Shown here: piece by piece, positions 26,009 to 35,036 of the stretch
How the letters are laid out: each line of letters opens with the position of its first letter
Position numbering within the stretch: position 1 is the first letter of the stretch
From: Psychrosphaera haliotis
Lineage (GTDB): Bacteria > Pseudomonadota > Gammaproteobacteria > Enterobacterales > Alteromonadaceae
Length of the DNA stretch: 64,000 nt
Direction of reading: 5' to 3'
Assembly: GCF_039523615.1 (NCBI RefSeq)
Contig: NZ_BAAAFQ010000007.1
Coordinates: 310,001-374,000 of the forward strand
Notes under the pieces: model-generated
The model's input: the letters and a program-made list of their open reading frames with translations, nothing else
What the model was told of the DNA's origin: nothing
Databases searched by the model: none
Program-made: the position numbers and the translations under genes

Positions 26009-26965
26009 ATGACTCTTATTTTATTACTAATGGTGTTACTCGTTGAGCGAGTTGCTCTGCAGTCTTTGCCATGGCACGCCACACGATATCTTAAATGGTA
26101 CTCAAAAAAATACAGCTACAAAATAAAAGACAACGACACGTTTAGCTTGTTGTTGTTTTTGGTTGCACCAGCCGTAGCAGTTGGCATTTTCCTTTTTATC
26201 TTTGATAGCAGACTTATCGACTTTGTTGTTAGCTTATTTGTTCTAGCAATCTGTATTGGTCATTATCCACTTCGAAAGTATTACCGCCAATTTTTAAACG
26301 CTCAGCAGAGGAAAGACACTGAAGCTGCTTCAATTCTACATTACAAATTAATGGGTGAGCCGCTAGAAAATGAAGAGGCAAAAAGTAACAAGTCTGAAAG
26401 CGGCGATTCAAGTAATGAAGAGATAGAAGATCCGGGATCAGAAAATGAAGAGGCAGAACGTCCAGATTTTGATTCTGCGGAGAACAAAAACGAAAGTGTG
26501 GGTGAAACATTAGTTTGGATTAACCTTCAATATTACGCGGCACCTATTTTCTTTTATGTCGTGTTAGGTGTGCCAGGTATTATTTTATATACAACCGTAC
26601 TTTATATTGCCGAAGGTAAATTCATTGATTCATTAAATGACGATAGTAATCAAGCCACAGCGTCAAAATGGCTAGAGTGGTTATTGTGGGTTCCAGCAAG
26701 ACTAGTGAGTGTTGGTTACATGTTCGTTGGTCATTTTGGCCGAGGATTAGAAGCATGGTTAAAATATTCTGCAAATTTATCAAAATCTTCTAAGTTTGTA
26801 GTAACCCAAGTTGCGCTAGCAGCCGAGGGACTAGAGAAAAGTAAAGCGGATATAGAAGCCGTTGATGCAGCTAATGCAGAAAAGATGGTTCGTTTAGCAA
26901 AACGCAACATGGTCTTGTTCTTAGTAGTTGTGGCTTTATTAACGCTTTATGGTCAGATTGTATAA
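26009..26965 (+). CDS. ampE: AmpE inner-membrane protein
   Basis: Integral membrane protein genetically paired with AmpD in beta-lactamase regulation; biochemical role is poorly known. It has 318 residues with hydrophobic segments at about 1-12, 47-77, 170-195 and a C-terminal one (299-316). The opening LLLMVLLVERVALQSLPWHATRYLKWY is typical. A strongly acidic, low-complexity cytoplasmic insert (about residues 115-158, rich in Glu, Asn and Ser) stands between the second and third segments and seems longer than usual. It ends 122 nt before pdhR. Confidence 0.88.
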   Translation: MTLILLLMVLLVERVALQSLPWHATRYLKWYSKKYSYKIKDNDTFSLLLFLVAPAVAVGIFLFIFDSRLIDFVVSLFVLAICIGHYPLRKYYRQFLNAQQRKDTEAASILHYKLMGEPLENEEAKSNKSESGDSSNEEIEDPGSENEEAERPDFDSAENKNESVGETLVWINLQYYAAPIFFYVVLGVPGIILYTTVLYIAEGKFIDSLNDDSNQATASKWLEWLLWVPARLVSVGYMFVGHFGRGLEAWLKYSANLSKSSKFVVTQVALAAEGLEKSKADIEAVDAANAEKMVRLAKRNMVLFLVVVALLTLYGQIV

Positions 26966-27048
26966 ATTTTTTGATGATCATTTGTTCTGGTCATGCCACT
27001 TAGTTAGTGGGTTTACTTTAAAAATTTGAGCTGTTACGATCCTGGTAT

Positions 27049-27063
27049 ATTGGTAAGACCAAT
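27049..27063 (+). promoter_or_regulatory. PdhR operator upstream of pdhR-aceEF
   Basis: ATTGGTAAGACCAAT is an exact match to the E. coli PdhR consensus ATTGGTNNNACCAAT. It overlaps a TATATT -10 candidate (27046-27051), so bound PdhR would block polymerase. Pyruvate releases PdhR in E. coli. The -35 region is poor. Confidence 0.92.
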
Positions 27064-27087
27064 TTACCAATTTGAATTCAAACATGA

Positions 27088-27852
27088 ATGGAACAGCTCG
27101 TGACAAAAGTAGTGACTAAAAAAGTATCAGAACAAGTGGCATCGCAATTAGAAAGCCAAATCATTGATGGTACTTTTGCGGCGGGTGAAAAACTCGCTTC
27201 TGAAAGAGATCTTGCCGAGCAATACGGGGTTTCCCGTCCTTCCATTCGAGACGCAATAAAACAACTTGAAGCTAAACGTTTAGTAACTCGTAAACAAGGT
27301 GGCGGTACGTTTGTAAGTCAGCAACTTGATGCGCCGTTTGCTGCACCACTATTCGACCTTTTGGCAAACAACCCAGAGTCGCACTATGATTTATTAGAAT
27401 TTCGTTGTGCGCTGGAAAGTGTCGTTGCCTATTACGCCGCATTACGAGGCGACGAATCGCAGCTTAAATGTATTAAATCTGCATTTGAAGAAATAGAAGC
27501 GCTTGATGATAGTGATCTAGATTCCGTTTCAGATGCTATTGTTATGTTTTATCTAGCAATTGCAGATGCCGCTCAAAATGTTTTATTGGTTCACCTGTTA
27601 AGAGGTGTAAAAGATTTATTAAGGCACAACATTAAAGAGAACCTGTTGGTTTTTAAAGATCATAAATCAATTCGAGTTCAGCTTAATGAACACCGATTTG
27701 AATTATTAAGTGCGATTTTAAATAGTCAGCCTGAGGCTGCAAGAGTAGCAAGTGGTCAACATTTGGCCTTTATAGAACAGTCTTTATTAAAGCTTGATCA
27801 AGAACAAAATCGACTTCAAGGGTCGGTTCGCCGCTTATTAAGCAGTCAGTAA
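27088..27852 (+). CDS. pdhR: Pyruvate dehydrogenase complex repressor PdhR (GntR/FadR family)
   Basis: Pyruvate-sensing transcriptional repressor of the operon it heads. The N-terminal winged HTH (residues 12-75) has the GntR pattern EKLASERDLAEQYGVSRPSI followed by RDAIKQLEAKRLVTRKQGGGTFV; the C-terminal FCD ligand domain (about 95-230) includes LLEFRCALESVVAYYAA and the metal/ligand histidines in HNIKEN and LNEHRFELLSAI. An exact operator stands 25 bp upstream, so it represses itself. It is 32 nt ahead of aceE. The order ampD-ampE-pdhR-aceEF-lpd follows E. coli apart from the loss of aroP. Confidence 0.96.
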   Translation: MEQLVTKVVTKKVSEQVASQLESQIIDGTFAAGEKLASERDLAEQYGVSRPSIRDAIKQLEAKRLVTRKQGGGTFVSQQLDAPFAAPLFDLLANNPESHYDLLEFRCALESVVAYYAALRGDESQLKCIKSAFEEIEALDDSDLDSVSDAIVMFYLAIADAAQNVLLVHLLRGVKDLLRHNIKENLLVFKDHKSIRVQLNEHRFELLSAILNSQPEAARVASGQHLAFIEQSLLKLDQEQNRLQGSVRRLLSSQ

Positions 27853-27884
27853 ATTTTAAATTATTAATTATAGGAACCTGAAAT

Positions 27885-30560
27885 ATGTCAGAGAATCCAA
27901 CTCTAAATCAGGATATAGATCCACAAGAAACTCAAGAGTGGCTTGAGTCGTTAGAAGCGGTACTTGAAGTTGACGGTGTTGAGCGTGCTCACCATATCTT
28001 AGAGTCATTGATTGATAAGGCTCGTCGTAACGGCGCTCACTTACCTTTTACACCAACCACTGCCTATCTAAATACAATCCCTGCGGGCCAAGAGCCTCAA
28101 ATGCCGGGCGACCGTACTTTAGAAGCTAGAATCCGTGGCGCCATTCGTTGGAATGCACTTGCCATGGTTGTGCGTGGTTCGAAAAAAGATTTAGAACTTG
28201 GTGGACATATTTCATCATTTGCATCTTCTGCAATGCTATACGATGTAGGTTTTAACCACTTCTTTAAAGCTGACAAAGACAATTCAGGTGGCGACTTCCT
28301 TTATATTCAAGGACACGTATCACCGGGTATCTATTCTCGTGCATTCCTAGAGGGACGCTTATCAGAAGATCAACTTGATAACTTCCGCCAGGAAGCGGAT
28401 GGCGAAGGTCTATCTTCATACCCACACCCTAAATTAATGCCAGACTTTTGGCAGTTCCCTACGGTATCTATGGGCTTAGGTCCAATAGCTGCTATTTATC
28501 AAGCTCGTTTCCTTAAGTATCTAACGGATCGCGGAATTAAAGATTGTTCAGATCAACGTGTTTATTGCTTTATGGGCGACGGTGAGTGTGATGAGCCAGA
28601 AGCACTAGGTGCCATTGGTTTAGCTGCACGTGAAGGTTTGGACAACTTAACGTTTATTATTAACTGTAACCTACAGCGCCTAGATGGTCCGGTTCGTGGT
28701 AATGGTAAAATTATTCAAGAGCTAGAAGGCACATTCCGTGGCGCTGGTTGGGAAGTGATTAAAGTTATTTGGGGTTCATATTGGGATCCATTACTGTCTC
28801 GTGATAAAGACGGCAAGTTACTAGATATCATGGAAGAAACCGTTGATGGTGAATACCAGAACTACAAAGCGAAAGGTGGCAAGTTCACTCGCGATAACTT
28901 CTTCTCTAAAACGCCAGAAACAGCAGCGATGGTTGCTAATATGTCTGACCAAGATATTTGGCGTTTAAACCGTGGTGGCCATGATCCAGTAAAAGTTTAC
29001 GCAGCCTATGACCGCGCGACTAAAACTAAAGGTCGTCCACAAGTTATTCTTGCTAAAACTGTTAAAGGTTACGGCATGGGTGACGCTGGTGAAGGTAAAA
29101 ACATTGCTCACGGTGTTAAGAAAATGGATATCGATGCGCTTAAAGCTTATCGTGACCGCCATCATATCGATATCTCTGATGAAGATTTACCAAATGTACC
29201 TTATGTTAAGTTTGAAGAGGGCAGTGAAGAGTGGAAATACCTTCATGGTCGTCGTGAAACATTAGGTGGATACTTACCAGCTCGTCGTCGTAATTCAGAC
29301 GTTGAAGTTGATACACCAGATTTAAAAGCCTTTGACGCGATACTTAAAGGTTCAAATGGTCGTGAAATCTCAACAACTATGGCATTTGGTCGTATTTTGT
29401 CAGCGGTTATCAAAGACAAACAAATTGGTAAACGAATTGTTCCAATTATTCCAGATGAAGCACGAACCTTTGGTCTAGAAGGTTTATTCCGTCAAGTGGG
29501 TATTTACGCTCACGGAGGCCAAAAATACACGCCTCAAGATGCCGACCAAGTTGCTTACTATCGTGAAGATAAAAAAGGCCAAGTTTTACAAGAAGGCATC
29601 AATGAATTAGGTGCTATGTCAGATTGGTTAGCAGCGGCAACATCATACTCAAATAACAATGAGCCAATGATCCCGTTCTACATCTATTACTCAATGTTTG
29701 GTTTCCAACGTGTGGGTGACATGGTTTGGGCTGCAGGTGACTCGCAAGCAAGAGGTTTCCTAGTAGGTGGTACGGCTGGCCGTACAACACTTAATGGTGA
29801 AGGTTTACAACACCAAGATGGTCATACCCATTCTCACTTCGGAACAGTACCTAACTGTATTACTTATGACCCAACTTATGGTTATGAGCTAGCGGTTATT
29901 GTTCAAGATGGTATGCGTCGTATGTATGGTGAAAACGAAAACGTTTTCTATTATGTCACTGTAATGAATGAGAACTATGTTCAGCCAGCACTTCCTGAAG
30001 GTGTTGAAGAAGGTATTGTTAAAGGTATTTACAAACTTGATCGTGTTGAACCGAAAAAAGCGAAAGCGAATGTTCAACTGTTAGGTTCAGGTACCATTTT
30101 ACTGCAAGTACGTGAAGCCGCTAAGATTCTTGCTGAAAAGTTTGATGTTAGCTCTGACGTATACAGCGTACCGTCGTTTAACGAGCTAGGTCGTGACGGA
30201 TTAGAAGTAGACAGGTTTAATATGTTAAACCCAGAAGCGCCAGCACAAAAAGCCTATATCACTGAAGTTCTAGAAGGTAATGAAGGTCCTGTTGTTGCAG
30301 CTACCGATTACATCAAGTCTTATGCTGATCAAGTTAGAGCTTGGGTACCTTCAGATTATAAAGTATTGGGTACCGACGGTTTTGGTCGTTCAGATAGCCG
30401 CGCAAACTTGCGTCGCCACTTTGAAGTTGATCACAACTACATTGCTGTTGCTGCATTAAGTCAGTTAGCACGAAGAGGCGATATTGAAGCTTCAGTGGTA
30501 ACTAAAGCTATTGAAGAGTTTGGCATTGATGCCGACAAACTTAGCCCACTTTACGCATAA
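27885..30560 (+). CDS. aceE: Pyruvate dehydrogenase E1 component (homodimeric)
   Basis: Thiamine-diphosphate enzyme that decarboxylates pyruvate and acetylates the lipoyl groups of AceF. The length, 891 residues, is that of the gammaproteobacterial homodimeric E1. The ThDP motif runs from GDGECDEPEALG (starting at G231) to NCNLQRLDGPV (N260). Active-site histidines lie in HGVKKMD, EGLQHQDGHTHS and the YIQGHVSPG segment. A ribosome site AGGAA precedes the ATG. Strongly biased codons indicate high expression. PdhR is expected to control it from the operator upstream of pdhR. Confidence 0.98.
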   Translation: MSENPTLNQDIDPQETQEWLESLEAVLEVDGVERAHHILESLIDKARRNGAHLPFTPTTAYLNTIPAGQEPQMPGDRTLEARIRGAIRWNALAMVVRGSKKDLELGGHISSFASSAMLYDVGFNHFFKADKDNSGGDFLYIQGHVSPGIYSRAFLEGRLSEDQLDNFRQEADGEGLSSYPHPKLMPDFWQFPTVSMGLGPIAAIYQARFLKYLTDRGIKDCSDQRVYCFMGDGECDEPEALGAIGLAAREGLDNLTFIINCNLQRLDGPVRGNGKIIQELEGTFRGAGWEVIKVIWGSYWDPLLSRDKDGKLLDIMEETVDGEYQNYKAKGGKFTRDNFFSKTPETAAMVANMSDQDIWRLNRGGHDPVKVYAAYDRATKTKGRPQVILAKTVKGYGMGDAGEGKNIAHGVKKMDIDALKAYRDRHHIDISDEDLPNVPYVKFEEGSEEWKYLHGRRETLGGYLPARRRNSDVEVDTPDLKAFDAILKGSNGREISTTMAFGRILSAVIKDKQIGKRIVPIIPDEARTFGLEGLFRQVGIYAHGGQKYTPQDADQVAYYREDKKGQVLQEGINELGAMSDWLAAATSYSNNNEPMIPFYIYYSMFGFQRVGDMVWAAGDSQARGFLVGGTAGRTTLNGEGLQHQDGHTHSHFGTVPNCITYDPTYGYELAVIVQDGMRRMYGENENVFYYVTVMNENYVQPALPEGVEEGIVKGIYKLDRVEPKKAKANVQLLGSGTILLQVREAAKILAEKFDVSSDVYSVPSFNELGRDGLEVDRFNMLNPEAPAQKAYITEVLEGNEGPVVAATDYIKSYADQVRAWVPSDYKVLGTDGFGRSDSRANLRRHFEVDHNYIAVAALSQLARRGDIEASVVTKAIEEFGIDADKLSPLYA

Positions 30561-30581
30561 GCACCTGAGGAGATTAAATAG

Positions 30582-32582
30582 ATGGCTGAATTAAAAGACA
30601 TTTTAGTCCCAGATGTGGGCGGTGATGAAGTTGAAATCATTGAACTATGTGTGGCCGTTGGTGACACAGTAGAAGCAGAAGATGCGTTAGTGACGGTAGA
30701 AAGCGACAAGGCGTCGATGGATATCCCAGCGCCATTTTCTGGCAAAATTGCTGAAATCAAAGTTGCTGTTGGTGACAAGGTTTCAGAGGGCACTTTATTG
30801 GTTAAGCTTGAAGAGGCTGGAGCATCTAGCTCTGAGTCTTCTGAAGCAAAACCAGAAACTAAAGAAGAGTCTAAAGCTGACGCTGCTCCAGCATCAGATA
30901 GCAAAACAGAAACATCTAGCTCAGCAGGAAAAACAATTGAAGTCGAAGTACCAGATATTGGCACAGATGATGAAGTTGATGTAATCGATGTTTTGGTTGC
31001 TGAAGGGGATACCGTTAGCAAAGAAGATGGCCTAATTACGCTTGAAACTGACAAAGCGACAATGGACGTACCTTCGCCAGAAAATGGTAAGGTTGTTTCG
31101 TTAAAAGTCGCTGTTGGCGACAAAGCTGGTCAAGGTAAAGTGATAATGACCTTGGCGATAGAAGGCGAAGACTCTTCATCATCGGACACACCTAAAGCGG
31201 ATAATGCCAATACAAACCAAGCTCCTCAAGCAAATGAAAATGCTGGTGGACAAACGAGCGCTACAGAAGTTAAAAATGTAGAAGTGCCAGACATTGGTAC
31301 CGATGGCGAAGTTGACGTTATTGATGTTTTAGTTGCCGTTGGCGACACTGTGGAGGCTGAGCAAGGCCTTATCACTCTAGAAACAGACAAAGCAACAATG
31401 GACGTGCCTGCACCATTTGCGGGTGTTATCAAGTCGCTTGAAATTGATAATGGTGGCAAAGTTGCAATGGGAACATTGATTGCAACAATTGAAGTAGCAG
31501 GCTCATCAAGTGCGCCAGCTAAATCAGAATCTACAAATAGCGCACCAGCAAACCAAGCAAAAGATACTCCAGCTAAAGAGAGCAAACCTGCTCCTAAAGC
31601 TCCACCTGTGCAGTTAGCACATCCTTCATCAGTAGGCGGAAATGGCAAGTCGGGCAACCTACATGCAACGCCTTCGGTAAGAAGACTTGCTAGTGAATTT
31701 GGTGTTGATTTAACAAAAGTTAAAGGCACAGGTCGTAAAGGTCGTATTTTGGCAGAAGACATTAAGTCGTTTGTTAAGTATGAGCTATCACGTCCTAAAG
31801 CAACGGCAGCGTCAAGTGTTGCAGCCGGTGAAGGTGGTCTTCAAGTATTGGCTGCGCCTAAAGTTGATTTCGCTAAGTTTGGCGAAATAGAAACAAAAGC
31901 TTTGACGCGTATTCAAAAAATATCAGGACCAAACTTACATCGTAACTGGGTAACTATTCCACACGTAACTCAGTTTGATGAAGCGGACATCACTTCACTT
32001 GAAGCGTTCCGTAAAGAACAAAACGCAATGTTGGCGAAACAAAAGTCGGATTTAAAAATCACTCCGCTTGTATTCATCATGAAGGCAGTGGCATCGGGCC
32101 TACTAACGTATCCACAATTTAACTCTTCATTAAGTACCGACGGCGAAAGCATTGTACTTAAGAAGTATGTTCATATTGGTGTTGCGGTTGATACGCCAAA
32201 CGGACTTGTTGTTCCTGTTGTACGTGACGTTGACAAAAAAGGCGTTAATGAAATCTCTCGTGAGTTAATGGAGATTTCAGGTAAGGCGCGTCAAGGCAAG
32301 CTAACTGCAAAAGACATGCAAGGCGGATGTTTCACTATTTCTAGCCTTGGTGGCATTGGCGGCACTGCATTTACGCCAATTGTTAATGCTCCAGAGGTTG
32401 GAATTTTAGGTGTGTCTAAATCTGAAATGAAACCAAAATGGAATGGTTCTGAATTTGAGCCTAAACTAATGCTACCACTTTCATTATCTTACGATCATCG
32501 TGTGATAGATGGTGCGTTAGCAGCGCGATTTGCAGTACATGTTTCAAGTGTCCTGTCCGATATACGAAAATTAGTACTATAA
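30582..32582 (+). CDS. aceF: Pyruvate dehydrogenase E2, dihydrolipoamide acetyltransferase
   Basis: Core subunit of the PDH complex, 666 residues. It has three lipoyl domains with lipoylated lysines K43 (SDKASMD), K158 (TDKATMD) and K270 (TDKATMD), joined by Ala/Ser/Glu-rich flexible linkers. The peripheral-subunit-binding domain covers about 361-398 (HATPSVRRLASEFGVDLTKV). The catalytic domain ends with SYDHRVIDGALAARF, H639 and D643 being the active-site pair. The second and third lipoyl domains are near-identical around PDIGTD-EVDVIDVLVA, so recombination between them could change domain number. It starts 21 nt after aceE. Confidence 0.98.
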   Translation: MAELKDILVPDVGGDEVEIIELCVAVGDTVEAEDALVTVESDKASMDIPAPFSGKIAEIKVAVGDKVSEGTLLVKLEEAGASSSESSEAKPETKEESKADAAPASDSKTETSSSAGKTIEVEVPDIGTDDEVDVIDVLVAEGDTVSKEDGLITLETDKATMDVPSPENGKVVSLKVAVGDKAGQGKVIMTLAIEGEDSSSSDTPKADNANTNQAPQANENAGGQTSATEVKNVEVPDIGTDGEVDVIDVLVAVGDTVEAEQGLITLETDKATMDVPAPFAGVIKSLEIDNGGKVAMGTLIATIEVAGSSSAPAKSESTNSAPANQAKDTPAKESKPAPKAPPVQLAHPSSVGGNGKSGNLHATPSVRRLASEFGVDLTKVKGTGRKGRILAEDIKSFVKYELSRPKATAASSVAAGEGGLQVLAAPKVDFAKFGEIETKALTRIQKISGPNLHRNWVTIPHVTQFDEADITSLEAFRKEQNAMLAKQKSDLKITPLVFIMKAVASGLLTYPQFNSSLSTDGESIVLKKYVHIGVAVDTPNGLVVPVVRDVDKKGVNEISRELMEISGKARQGKLTAKDMQGGCFTISSLGGIGGTAFTPIVNAPEVGILGVSKSEMKPKWNGSEFEPKLMLPLSLSYDHRVIDGALAARFAVHVSSVLSDIRKLVL

Positions 32583-32583
32583 T

Positions 32584-32626
32584 CTGCAAGAAAGTCCTGT
32601 ACTAACAGGACTTTCGACTTTTGCAG
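32584..32626 (+). promoter_or_regulatory. Strong perfect stem-loop in the aceF-lpdA gap
   Basis: GAAAGTCCTGT (32590-32600) and ACAGGACTTTC (32605-32615) form an 11-bp perfect stem with loop ACTA; flanking CTGCAA and TTGCAG could extend it. No T-tract follows, so it may be an mRNA-stabilising or processing element more than a terminator. Confidence 0.7.
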
Positions 32627-32732
32627 TGATAGACTTTGCAGACAAATTTTTTGAAGGGGCAAACGCGCCTTCTGTTTTAATCCCAAAAGATGAATAGTTT
32701 CGTCTTTTACTCTGAAAAGATAGAGGTTAATA

Positions 32733-34157
32733 ATGAGCAACGATATCAAAACCCAGGTAGTGGTTCTTGGTGCTGGCCCTGGTGGCTACTCTGCTGCATT
32801 CCGTGCGGCTGATTTAGGTTTAGACGTAACGTTAGTTGAAGCTGGTCAAACGCTTGGTGGCGTATGCTTAAACGTTGGTTGTATCCCGTCTAAAGCATTA
32901 TTACATGTTGCAAAAGTAATTGATGATGCAAAAGATATGGCATCACACGGTGTTACCTTTGGCGCGCCTGAAATTGATCTAGACAAAATTCGCGATTGGA
33001 AAGACAGCGTTGTTGCTAAATTGACTGGCGGCCTAGACGGCATGGCTAAAATGCGTAAAGTAAACGTAGTTAATGGCTACGGTAAATTTACAGGCAGCAA
33101 CACGTTAGCGGTTGAAGGTAAAGACGGTGTTACAAACATCAACTTCGACAATGCAATTATTGCGGCTGGTTCAGAGCCAGTTAACCTACCGTTTATTCCA
33201 AAAGATGATCGTGTAATCGACTCTACTGGCGCACTAGAAATGAAAGACATTCCTGGTGAAATGCTAGTTCTTGGCGGTGGCATCATCGGTCTTGAAATGG
33301 GCACAGTGTATAGTTCACTTGGCTCAAACGTATCAGTTGTTGAATTCTTAGACCAACTAGTTCCTGCTGCAGATAAAGATATTGTACAAGCTTATACTAA
33401 GTACAATAAAAACCGCTTTAACATCATGTTATCAACTAAAGTTGTAGCGGTTGAAGCAAAAGATGACGGTTTATACGTTACTTTTGAAGGTAAAAAAGCG
33501 CCAGCAGAGCCTGTACGTTATGACAAAATCCTAGTTGCTGTAGGTCGTAAGCCTAACGGTAACCTTTGTGATGCTGACAAAGCGGGTGTTAAAGTTGATG
33601 AGCGTGGTTTCATTAACGTAGACAAACAATTACGTACAAACGTAAATAACATCTTTGCAATTGGTGACGTAATTGGTCAACCAATGCTTGCTCACAAAGC
33701 CGTTCATGAAGGTCATGTTGCTGCCGAAGTTATCTCTGGCAAAAAGCACTTCTTTGAACCTCAAGGTATTCCTTCAGTAGCTTACACAGATCCAGAAATG
33801 GCTTGGGTTGGCATCACTGAAAAAGAAGCAAAAGAGCAAGGTTTAAATGTTGAAGCGGCGAAGTTCCCTTGGGCTGCTTCAGGTCGTGCGATTGCATCTG
33901 CTCGTACAGAAGGTTTCACTAAGTTAATCTTTGATAAAGACACGCACCGCATTTTAGGTGGCGCAATTGTTGGTATCAACGCTGGTGAAATGCTTGGTGA
34001 AATTGGCTTAGCAATTGAAATGGGCGCAGACGCAGAAGACATCGCGTTAACTGTTCATGCTCACCCAACGCTAAACGAGTCAATTGGTCTTGCTGCAGAG
34101 ATTTACGAAGGTTCTATTACAGATCTTCCTAATCCAAAAGCGAAAAAGAAAAAGTAA
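32733..34157 (+). CDS. lpdA: Dihydrolipoyl dehydrogenase (E3)
   Basis: FAD enzyme that re-oxidises dihydrolipoyl groups of pyruvate and 2-oxoglutarate dehydrogenases and usually the glycine-cleavage system, passing electrons to NAD+. Of 474 residues: FAD-binding VVLGAGPGGYSAAFRAADLG, redox-active C45 and C50 in GGVCLNVGCIPSK, NAD-binding LGGGIIGLEMGTVY, second FAD segment NIFAIGDVIGQPMLAHKA, and the C-terminal catalytic His-Glu in HAHPTLNESI. A 150-nt gap with a strong hairpin separates it from aceF, so independent expression is possible. The terminal KKKK tail is basic. Confidence 0.98.
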   Translation: MSNDIKTQVVVLGAGPGGYSAAFRAADLGLDVTLVEAGQTLGGVCLNVGCIPSKALLHVAKVIDDAKDMASHGVTFGAPEIDLDKIRDWKDSVVAKLTGGLDGMAKMRKVNVVNGYGKFTGSNTLAVEGKDGVTNINFDNAIIAAGSEPVNLPFIPKDDRVIDSTGALEMKDIPGEMLVLGGGIIGLEMGTVYSSLGSNVSVVEFLDQLVPAADKDIVQAYTKYNKNRFNIMLSTKVVAVEAKDDGLYVTFEGKKAPAEPVRYDKILVAVGRKPNGNLCDADKAGVKVDERGFINVDKQLRTNVNNIFAIGDVIGQPMLAHKAVHEGHVAAEVISGKKHFFEPQGIPSVAYTDPEMAWVGITEKEAKEQGLNVEAAKFPWAASGRAIASARTEGFTKLIFDKDTHRILGGAIVGINAGEMLGEIGLAIEMGADAEDIALTVHAHPTLNESIGLAAEIYEGSITDLPNPKAKKKK

Positions 34158-34203
34158 TTACTTATGTAAATTACTCTTAGAGAGTAAATTGCTAAAGTAC
34201 TTG

Positions 34204-34230
34204 AGAGAGCGGCCATTGGTCGCTCTTTTT
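34204..34230 (+). terminator. Rho-independent terminator of the pdh operon
   Basis: AGAGCGGCC, loop ATT, GGTCGCTCT, then TTTT; one G-U pair. Confidence 0.85.
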
Positions 34231-34347
34231 GCATTTTAGTCGTGCTAAAATGGTGATACAGACAAGTGCCGTTGGCATAGATTTCAGCATTATCGTTTTA
34301 ATATTCATGGTAATTTCACCTCCATTATTAGGTATTTAACAGGCAAC

Positions 34348-35019
34348 ATGGCACATATCAATTCAGTTCGTAGATTAAGAGAGCACGAATTACAGTTCTC
34401 AAAAAAAGAATTCAAGGCAAGAGGGGCGGCTTTAAAACGCTGTTCTGAATGCATGCTGGAGGAACGTGAATGTATTTGTGGCTCTGTTACGCCAGTACCA
34501 ACAGAGATAGCTGTGTGTATGTTGATGTATCACGCTGAGTACTACAAGCCGTCCAATACAGGTCAATTAATTTGTGAAGTAGTGCCAGACAATTATGCCT
34601 TTCGTTGGCATCGCACTGAGTTAGAAGAAAGCCTAAAAGCTCTAATTGAAAGCGAAGCTTGGTATCCCATTATTGTATTTGTTCACGACGCCGCTGACCC
34701 TGACCGACAAATTCATAATATTCCAGTGCAAGCGGAGCTAAACGGCAAACGTCCGTTATTGATATTTTTGGACGGTACCTGGCGACAAGCTAAAAAAATG
34801 TTTATCAAATCGCCGTATTTAGATCAGTTTCCAGTCTTACAATTGTCTGGTTTTAATAAAGGCTCATACCAATTAAGAGAGTCATATCATGAGCATCATT
34901 TGAGCACCGTTGAAGTGGCTTTTGAGTTGTTTAGACAAAACGGCGAGTTGGAATTGGGTGATACTTTAGAGCAATTGTTTAATAATTTCAGAACCGCTTA
35001 TCAAGTTCATAAGCGTTAA
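34348..35019 (+). CDS. tapT: tRNA-uridine aminocarboxypropyltransferase (DTW-domain protein)
   Basis: DTW-domain enzyme of the TapT (YfiP) type that transfers the 3-amino-3-carboxypropyl group of SAM to uridine (acp3U47) of tRNA. Evidence: the Cys cluster CSECMLEERECIC near residues 32-44, the SAM-site HAEYYKPSNTGQLI (HxxExxxxxNTG), LDGTWRQAKKM giving the DxTW signature, and YQLRESYHEHHLSTVEVAFEL. At 223 residues the size fits. It is 18 nt ahead of the DUF1543 gene. Its ATG at 34348 has a weak ribosome site (AACAGGC). Confidence 0.88.
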   Translation: MAHINSVRRLREHELQFSKKEFKARGAALKRCSECMLEERECICGSVTPVPTEIAVCMLMYHAEYYKPSNTGQLICEVVPDNYAFRWHRTELEESLKALIESEAWYPIIVFVHDAADPDRQIHNIPVQAELNGKRPLLIFLDGTWRQAKKMFIKSPYLDQFPVLQLSGFNKGSYQLRESYHEHHLSTVEVAFELFRQNGELELGDTLEQLFNNFRTAYQVHKR

Positions 35020-35036
35020 CTCGGGGTACTTTGTAA

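Noticed and set aside
30551..31762. Long antisense frames (190 and 178 aa) in aceF
   Set aside because: They mirror the low-complexity Ala/Glu/Ser linkers and lipoyl repeats of AceF; composition is Ser/Thr/Val-rich with no start signals.
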